Below, one piece after another: positions 1 through 4,234 of a DNA stretch of 5,445 nucleotides; the stretch's first letter is position 1; the number at the start of each line of letters is the position of its first letter. The notes under the pieces are model-generated. The model had not been told where the DNA came from and did no database searches. It worked only from the letters and a program-made list of their open reading frames with translations. The translations under genes and the position numbers were made by a program. Origin of the DNA: an uncultured Eubacteriales bacterium. Its GTDB lineage: Bacteria > Bacillota > Clostridia > Peptostreptococcales > Anaerovoracaceae. Location: assembly GCA_902797345.1 (NCBI GenBank), contig CADBSL010000123.1:1-5445 (forward strand). Reading direction: 5' to 3'.

Positions 1-5
1 ACCAG

Positions 6-983
6 ATGAAAAAGACACTTGCAATTTTAATGTCCGTATTCATGATCATGGCACTGGCTGCCTGCGGCGGCGGTGGCGCATCTTCTGACGGCGGAGACGG
101 TCCGGTTTCCCTGAACATGGCGACCGGCGGTACTTCCGGTACCTACTACGGTTTCTGCGGCGTTGTTGCTCAGGTCCTGAATGAAAACCTGGCGGATCAG
201 CTGAACATCACCGTTGAATCCACCGGTGCTTCCGCAGCGAACATCGACCTGATCGATACCGGCGGGGACCAGATCGCGATCGTACAGAACGACGTAATGT
301 ATTATGCAGCTACCGGTACCGACATGTACGACGGTAAGACTCCGATCGACAGCTATTCCGCAGTAATGTCCTGCTATCCGGAATACGTACAGATCGTTGC
401 AAACAAGAACATCACATCCATCGACCAGCTGAAGGGCAAAAAGGTCAGCGTTGGTGACGCTGGTTCCGGCGTAGAATTCAATGCACGTCAGATCTTAGCC
501 GCTTACGGCATCGACATCGACAAGGATATCACGAAGAACAACCAGTCCTTCGCAGATTCCGCAGATTCCCTGAAGAACGGCACCATCGATGCAGCATTCG
601 TAGTAGCCGGTTATCCGACCACCGCGATCTCTGAACTGTCTTCTTCCTATAACTTCAATCTGCTGGAAGTTGATCAGGAGCATGCTGATGCGCTGATGAG
701 CGACTATGGTTTCTATACCTACGGCGTGATCCCGGGCAACACCTATAAGCCAGTTGCGGACGATGTTCCGGCTGTAGCAGTAATGGCTACCATCATCGCA
801 AGAAACGATGTATCCGAAGATGCGATCTACAACTTCGTAAAGGGTATCTTCGACTTACAGGATCAGATCATCGCCGGTCATGACAAGGGCAATGAGCTGA
901 GCCTCGAAACCGCTGTTTCCGGTATCGACATCGACTTCCATCCGGGTGCTGTGAAGTACTTCACCGAACAGGGAGTAATGTAG
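6..983 (+). CDS. TAXI-family TRAP transporter substrate-binding lipoprotein
   Basis: Extracytoplasmic substrate-binding component of a tripartite ATP-independent periplasmic (TRAP) transporter of the TAXI subclass. The 325-residue chain starts with a lipoprotein signal peptide: basic KK, a hydrophobic stretch, and lipobox L17-A18-A19-C20, so the mature protein should be lipid-anchored at Cys20. A Gly/Ser/Asp-rich linker (about 21-34) follows. TAXI hallmarks are the ATGGTSGTYYG segment at about 39-49 and the VGDAGSGVEFNAR segment at about 149-161, both in the expected positions for this roughly 320-residue family. Two cysteines remain in the mature part (51 and 123). Codon use is strongly biased (Gly almost only GGT/GGC, only two Arg), unlike the downstream genes, which suggests high expression. 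It is first in the cluster, 17 bp before the DUF1850 gene. Only 5 bp precede the ATG, so its ribosome binding site and promoter are not visible. The substrate is not determinable here; characterised TRAP systems mostly take organic acids or amino acids such as glutamate. Confidence 0.95.
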   Translation: MKKTLAILMSVFMIMALAACGGGGASSDGGDGPVSLNMATGGTSGTYYGFCGVVAQVLNENLADQLNITVESTGASAANIDLIDTGGDQIAIVQNDVMYYAATGTDMYDGKTPIDSYSAVMSCYPEYVQIVANKNITSIDQLKGKKVSVGDAGSGVEFNARQILAAYGIDIDKDITKNNQSFADSADSLKNGTIDAAFVVAGYPTTAISELSSSYNFNLLEVDQEHADALMSDYGFYTYGVIPGNTYKPVADDVPAVAVMATIIARNDVSEDAIYNFVKGIFDLQDQIIAGHDKGNELSLETAVSGIDIDFHPGAVKYFTEQGVM

Positions 984-986
984 TTT

Positions 987-994
987 AAAGGAAG
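987..994 (+). promoter_or_regulatory. Ribosome binding site for the DUF1850 gene
   Basis: AAAGGAAG lies 6 nt before the TTG at 1001 and supports that codon as the start. An ATG at 996 is only 1 nt from this site and meets TGA after one further codon, so it cannot be the gene start. The next in-frame ATG (1052) would delete half of the N-terminal membrane segment. Confidence 0.7.
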
Positions 995-1000
995 CATGCC

Positions 1001-1498
1001 TTGAAACGTTTCGTAAAGTTTTATAAGAAATTTACGGTTGCGACCGCTATAATGATCTTCATTACTGCGGTCGCTTTACTTCCCGGATGCGCTCCGGGAC
1101 AGACGATGCTGGTCCTGTCAGATCCCCAGACAGGCCAGACCTATGCATCCTATCCTGTGGAAACCGGCGATGTTTTCACGGTCGAATTCATCCACTCGGT
1201 CAATAAGAGTCCGGTCCGGGACTATTATCAATGCCGGGAGGACGGGATCTGGAACACCCAGTGCGTTTACTACGGTTTTGGCGCCGGGGTGGAGGAGATC
1301 CTGCTGGAAGGAGAAGACCTTTCCTATGGAGAGAACGGTGAAATGATCGTCTCCGGCATCGACCACAAGATCGATCCGCTGATCATCGTGGTGGGGACTA
1401 TTTCCGACCACATCCTGACCATCGGCGGAGAAGAAGTGAGCCTGAGAGACCTCTGCGGCCGAAGCAGCAAGGTTCGGTTCACGCTCGAACAGGAATAA
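1001..1498 (+). CDS. DUF1850 domain-containing membrane-anchored protein
   Basis: Small protein (165 residues) of the DUF1850 family, which is repeatedly found beside TAXI-type TRAP transporters and has no established biochemical function that I know of. The N terminus is basic (MKRFVKFYKK), then a hydrophobic segment at about 12-29 ends in L-P-G-Cys30. This could be a lipobox, but proline at -2 is atypical, so an uncleaved membrane anchor is the alternative. The outer domain carries family-like features: a GDVFTVEFIHSVNKSPV stretch (about 56-72, with the His65-Ser66-Val67 core and Pro71) and a YYGFGAGV segment (90-97). Cys78 and Cys88 could form a disulfide if exported. The start is TTG with a well-placed ribosome binding site. 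It sits between the substrate-binding protein (17 bp) and the fused permease (28 bp), so it is probably co-expressed with both and acts at the outer membrane face, perhaps in assembly or substrate handover; that role is inference. Confidence 0.85.
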   Translation: MKRFVKFYKKFTVATAIMIFITAVALLPGCAPGQTMLVLSDPQTGQTYASYPVETGDVFTVEFIHSVNKSPVRDYYQCREDGIWNTQCVYYGFGAGVEEILLEGEDLSYGENGEMIVSGIDHKIDPLIIVVGTISDHILTIGGEEVSLRDLCGRSSKVRFTLEQE

Positions 1499-1512
1499 GG
1501 GAAATCTGAAAG

Positions 1513-1520
1513 AGGGAGGA
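1513..1520 (+). promoter_or_regulatory. Ribosome binding site for the TRAP permease gene
   Basis: AGGGAGGA ends 6 nt before the TTG at 1527. It fixes the start at this TTG and therefore includes the unusual N-terminal repeat extension in the protein; the next in-frame ATG corresponds to residue 40 and lacks a comparable site. Confidence 0.75.
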
Positions 1521-1526
1521 AACAAA

Positions 1527-3617
1527 TTGTCACTTTTCAAAAAGATCGAAGATGAGGCAAAAGATCTGACTGAAAAAATCGAAGATGAAGCATCCGAAAT
1601 CGGCGAAAAGCTCGAAGAAGGAGTCAAAGAGCTCAAAGAGGATATGAACCTGGATATGGCAGACCCGGCGGCAGCCGACATTGAACCGGAAGTCGCTACG
1701 GAAGAACAGATCCAGGCGGTCATGGAAAAGTACGACCGGGAATCCAATGTCCGGAAATGGCAGGGCGTACCGAAAGTCGTGGTACGGTACATGCTGGTGG
1801 GCTTTGCGATCTACAGTATCCTGTTGAACTTTGGCCTGGATTGGGAGACTCGTATCGAGCGGGCATCCTTCGTCGGCATTCTGGTATTTTTGATCTTTAT
1901 CGTATTCCCCTCCCGGAAGGGCGGCGGCAAAAAGGTCAATTATATTCCCTGGTATGACTGCATACTGGCCGTACTGGGCGGCGGAGCGTATTTCTACTTC
2001 GTATTCAATCTGGATAAGATCATCACCAATACGATCCGGCTGGAGCCCATCGACCTGGCCATCGGCATCATCGGCGTCATCGTTACGCTGGAAGGCTGCC
2101 GGCGGGCGGTCGGGATCCCCATCGTTATCGTATCCTCTGCCTTCATCATATACATGCTGGGGTTCACGACCAAACCCCTTACTATCAACATTTACAACCT
2201 GTTTTATACTACAGAAGGTGTTATCGGCACGCCGATCCGTGCCTGCTCCACCTTCATCGTGCTCTTCGTTATCTTCGGGGCATTTCTGGAGAAGACCGGC
2301 ATATCCCAGTTCTTCATAGAACTGGCCAACTCCATCGCCGGCAGTTCCAGCGGCGGGCCCGCTAAAGTAGCGGTACTGTCCTCGGCGCTGTGCGGTATGG
2401 TCTCCGGTTCCTCCGTTGGTAATACGGTAACCACCGGTTCCGTTACCATCCCGATGATGAAGAAGAACGGCTACCGTCCGGAATTCGCCGGCGCGGTAGA
2501 AGCGGCGTCTTCCACAGGCGGCCAGATCATGCCCCCGATCATGGGTGCAGCGGCCTTCCTGATGGTGGAATACACCGGGTTCGAATACAAGTACATCGCG
2601 GGGCGGGCGATCCTGCCGGCGATCCTGTACTTTGCCGGCGTGTTCATCGCCGTACACCTGGAAGCAAAAAAGATGGGTCTGAAGGGCCTGTCCAAAGATC
2701 AGCTTCCTCAGTTTGGCAAACTGATGATCCGGAAAGGGTATCTGCTGCTGCCGCTGGTCATCATGGTCATCATGATGATCAAGACCACCATGTCTCTGGC
2801 AGCCATCGTGGCGACGGTATCCGCTATCGCCGTCAGCTTTATCTCCAAGGATACCCGGATCAACATCCATAAATTCTTTGATGCACTGGAAAACGGTGCC
2901 CGGTCCACATTGACCGTTGGTATCGCCTGTGCAGTGGCCGGCACCATCGCCTGCGTTATTACCACTACCGGTATCGGCGCACGGCTGATTTCCACCATCG
3001 TCAGCCTCTCCGGCGGATATATCTTCTTCGCCATGGTACTCACGATGGTGACCTGTATCATCTTAGGTATGGGCGTACCGACCACGGCCAACTACGTTAT
3101 CATGGCCACCACCTGTGCACCGATCCTGATCCGGATGGGGATGGCGACCCTGTCCGCTCACATGTTCGTATTCTACTTCGGTATCGTTGCGGACATCACA
3201 CCGCCGGTCGCTCTGGCTGCATACGCAGGCAGTGCTATCGCGGGTTCCAAGCCGATGAAGACGGCAGTCAATGCCTCGATGTTGGCCATAGCGGCCTTCA
3301 TCGTTCCGTATTGCTTCGGCCTCAGCCCGGCGCTGCTGTTTATTGACTGCACGCTGATCCAGGCCATCCAGGTCATCGCCACCTCTCTGCTGGGCGTATT
3401 CGGCGTAGCGGCAGGCCTGAGAGGGTATGTCTTCTCGAACCTGAAGATCTGGCAGCGGATCCTCATGATCGCCGGTGGTCTGACCCTGGTATATCCGGGA
3501 ACCCTTACCGATATCATCGGTATTGTTCTGGTGATCGGCACCTGTTTCCTGAGCAAAGCTCAGGCCAAAAAGGACCCGAAAAAGATCGAGGGGGACCGTT
3601 TGGAACCGCAGGCATAG
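1527..3617 (+). CDS. TRAP transporter fused permease (4TM/12TM, DctQ-DctM type)
   Basis: Integral membrane subunit of the TAXI-type TRAP transporter, 696 residues, with the small (DctQ-like) and large (DctM-like) permease parts fused, as usual for this subclass. TRAP permeases drive uptake with an ion gradient, typically Na+, rather than ATP. Residues 1-80 form a charged soluble extension with three 11-residue repeats (6-38), then an acidic linker. Membrane segments start near residue 84 and fill the rest up to about 675, followed by a short charged tail. DctM-type landmarks are GMVSGSSVGNTVTTGSVTIP (about 290-309), STGGQIMPPIMGAAAF (about 329-344) and GMGVPTTANY (514-523); the two GxP/PP-containing regions match the re-entrant, ion- and substrate-coordinating regions known for the family. 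TTG start with a strong ribosome binding site. It is last in the transport cluster, and its stop is only 8 bp before the -35 box of the rimP promoter. The extension makes it slightly longer than typical fused permeases. Confidence 0.95.
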   Translation: MSLFKKIEDEAKDLTEKIEDEASEIGEKLEEGVKELKEDMNLDMADPAAADIEPEVATEEQIQAVMEKYDRESNVRKWQGVPKVVVRYMLVGFAIYSILLNFGLDWETRIERASFVGILVFLIFIVFPSRKGGGKKVNYIPWYDCILAVLGGGAYFYFVFNLDKIITNTIRLEPIDLAIGIIGVIVTLEGCRRAVGIPIVIVSSAFIIYMLGFTTKPLTINIYNLFYTTEGVIGTPIRACSTFIVLFVIFGAFLEKTGISQFFIELANSIAGSSSGGPAKVAVLSSALCGMVSGSSVGNTVTTGSVTIPMMKKNGYRPEFAGAVEAASSTGGQIMPPIMGAAAFLMVEYTGFEYKYIAGRAILPAILYFAGVFIAVHLEAKKMGLKGLSKDQLPQFGKLMIRKGYLLLPLVIMVIMMIKTTMSLAAIVATVSAIAVSFISKDTRINIHKFFDALENGARSTLTVGIACAVAGTIACVITTTGIGARLISTIVSLSGGYIFFAMVLTMVTCIILGMGVPTTANYVIMATTCAPILIRMGMATLSAHMFVFYFGIVADITPPVALAAYAGSAIAGSKPMKTAVNASMLAIAAFIVPYCFGLSPALLFIDCTLIQAIQVIATSLLGVFGVAAGLRGYVFSNLKIWQRILMIAGGLTLVYPGTLTDIIGIVLVIGTCFLSKAQAKKDPKKIEGDRLEPQA
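1542..1640 (+). repeat. Three tandem 33-bp units encoding 11-residue amphipathic repeats
   Basis: Units at 1542-1574, 1575-1607 and 1608-1640 encode residues 6-16, 17-27 and 28-38 of the permease. Each begins Lys-(Ile/Leu)-Glu-(Asp/Glu) and ends in Glu. The first two share KIEDEA exactly; the third has diverged. Hydrophobic residues fall at 7, 11, 14, 18, 22, 25, 29, 33, 36 and 40, a regular 4-3-4 spacing that is the hendecad pattern of an 11/3 amphipathic helix or right-handed coiled coil. DNA identity is clear between units 1 and 2 and weaker for unit 3, suggesting an old internal duplication. Confidence 0.75.
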
Positions 3618-3625
3618 ATAAAACC

Positions 3626-3654
3626 TTGACATTACGCTATATTTAGCGTATACT
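3626..3654 (+). promoter_or_regulatory. SigA-type promoter of the rimP-nusA operon
   Basis: A perfect -35 box TTGACA (3626-3631) and a near-consensus -10 box TATACT (3649-3654) are separated by exactly 17 bp. Transcription would start near 3660-3662, giving a leader of about 87 nt before the rimP ATG. This should be a strong housekeeping promoter, fitting a ribosome-maturation/transcription-factor operon. It starts 8 bp after the stop of the upstream permease gene. Confidence 0.88.
3633..3650. promoter_or_regulatory. Palindrome in the promoter spacer, candidate operator
   Basis: TACGCTA (3633-3639) and TAGCGTA (3644-3650) are perfect inverted copies around a 4-nt TATT centre. The palindrome fills the spacer between the -35 and -10 boxes and its right arm includes the first two bases of the -10. 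A dimeric DNA-binding protein sitting here would block RNA polymerase. No regulator gene is in view, so its identity is unknown; chance or a DNA-shape role in the promoter are alternatives. Confidence 0.5.
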
Positions 3655-3683
3655 CAATATGTTATTGAATAGTTATTACTCTG

Positions 3684-3706
3684 GAGAGTGGGCAAAGCCC
3701 ACTCTC
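3684..3706 (+). promoter_or_regulatory. Leader hairpin of rimP, candidate attenuator
   Basis: Arms GAGAGTGGGC (3684-3693) and GCCCACTCTC (3697-3706) pair over 10 bp without mismatch around an AAA loop. The hairpin begins about 23 nt into the predicted transcript. It is followed by TTGATTTTAG, a broken rather than full T-run, so it resembles a weak or conditional intrinsic terminator. In E. coli the leader of the rimP-nusA operon is known to be controlled by NusA-dependent termination; whether this hairpin does the same is inference. Alternatives are an mRNA-stabilising 5' hairpin or the poor terminator of the upstream transport operon. Confidence 0.6.
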
Positions 3707-3715
3707 TTGATTTTA

Positions 3716-3729
3716 GCGGGGAGTCCCGC
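3716..3729 (+). promoter_or_regulatory. Small GC hairpin just before the rimP ribosome binding site
   Basis: GCGGG (3716-3720) and CCCGC (3725-3729) pair over 5 bp with a GAGT loop, ending 2 nt before the AAAGGAGGA of rimP. It leaves the ribosome binding site exposed and may stack with, or compete against, the larger hairpin upstream. It is short enough that it could be incidental. Confidence 0.35.
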
Positions 3730-3731
3730 GG

Positions 3732-3740
3732 AAAGGAGGA
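3732..3740 (+). promoter_or_regulatory. Ribosome binding site for rimP
   Basis: AAAGGAGGA with 7 nt to the ATG at 3748 decides the rimP start. A longer in-frame reading back to GTG at 3688 would run through the leader hairpin and add 20 residues not typical of RimP. The ATG at 3741 is in another frame and abuts the site. Confidence 0.85.
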
Positions 3741-3747
3741 ATGCCGG

Positions 3748-4215
3748 ATGGCAAAAGAAAAGATTACGGACGTGGTAGAACGGGAACTGGCGCAGTTTCT
3801 GCCGGAGCACGGGTACGAGCTGTATCTGACAGAGTACTCGAAGGAAGGGAAGGACTGGTACCTGAAGGTTTTTGTGGATAAACCGGAAGGCGGCATCACC
3901 GTCGACGACTGTGAAGTGGTGAGCCGTTGGCTCAGTGACCGGCTGGATGAGAAAAATATCATCGAAAAGAATTACTACCTGATGGTATCCTCCCCGGGAC
4001 TGGACCGGCCGCTGGTCAAAGACGAACACTTTGAAAAGAGTAAAGGCAAGCTGGTGGACATCACGCTGTACAAACCCCTGGAAGGATCCAAGGAATGGAC
4101 GGGAGAGTTGAAGGGGCTGGAAGACGGCGAGATCGTCATCACCGATGATTCGGGACGGGAGATCCGGATCCCACGGGATGCGGCGTCCAAAGTCCGGCTG
4201 GCGGTAGTATTTTAA
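3748..4215 (+). CDS. rimP: Ribosome maturation factor RimP
   Basis: RimP (formerly DUF150/YlxS/YhbC) helps assemble the 30S ribosomal subunit, acting in the cytoplasm on the S12-containing region. The protein has 155 residues, close to the usual 150 or so. The N-terminal domain (about 1-85) shows the family signatures GGITVDDCEVVSR (48-60) and SSPGLDRPL (81-89). The C-terminal part (about 86-155) is a small beta-rich domain of the SH3-like type, ending in VRLAVVF. The ATG start with its strong ribosome binding site gives the canonical length. It is the first gene after the strong promoter and hairpin leader, and is followed after 19 bp by nusA, the arrangement conserved across most bacteria. 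Arg is mostly CGG here, as in nusA and unlike the first transport gene. No defect is seen. Confidence 0.97.
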   Translation: MAKEKITDVVERELAQFLPEHGYELYLTEYSKEGKDWYLKVFVDKPEGGITVDDCEVVSRWLSDRLDEKNIIEKNYYLMVSSPGLDRPLVKDEHFEKSKGKLVDITLYKPLEGSKEWTGELKGLEDGEIVITDDSGREIRIPRDAASKVRLAVVF

Positions 4216-4223
4216 AAAGGAGG
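4216..4223 (+). promoter_or_regulatory. Ribosome binding site for nusA
   Basis: AAAGGAGG directly follows the rimP stop codon and is 11 nt from the TTG at 4235. The spacing is slightly long. The first residues read from that TTG, MNREFIEAIDELAKEK, match the usual NusA N terminus and confirm the start. Confidence 0.8.
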
Positions 4224-4234
4224 GTTTACCAAAA

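Noticed and set aside
1530..2870. A 446-codon open frame on the minus strand opposite the permease gene
   Set aside because: Its translation is rich in His, Asp, Gly, Arg and Gln with no domain-like pattern, and it lies wholly opposite a clear TRAP permease whose third-position composition keeps the antisense frame open.
3655..3667. Short palindrome CAATA/TATTG over the predicted transcription start
   Set aside because: Only 5-6 bp in AT-rich sequence with a 3-nt centre; too weak to claim as a second operator.
3684..3720. Calling the leader hairpin a classical intrinsic terminator of the TRAP operon
   Set aside because: The T-run is interrupted (TTGATTTT) and the hairpin lies downstream of the rimP promoter, so a leader or attenuator role is at least as likely.
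3688..3747. A 20-residue N-terminal extension of RimP from GTG at 3688
   Set aside because: It would be translated through the leader hairpin, lacks a ribosome binding site, and the ATG at 3748 has an ideal one and gives the standard length.
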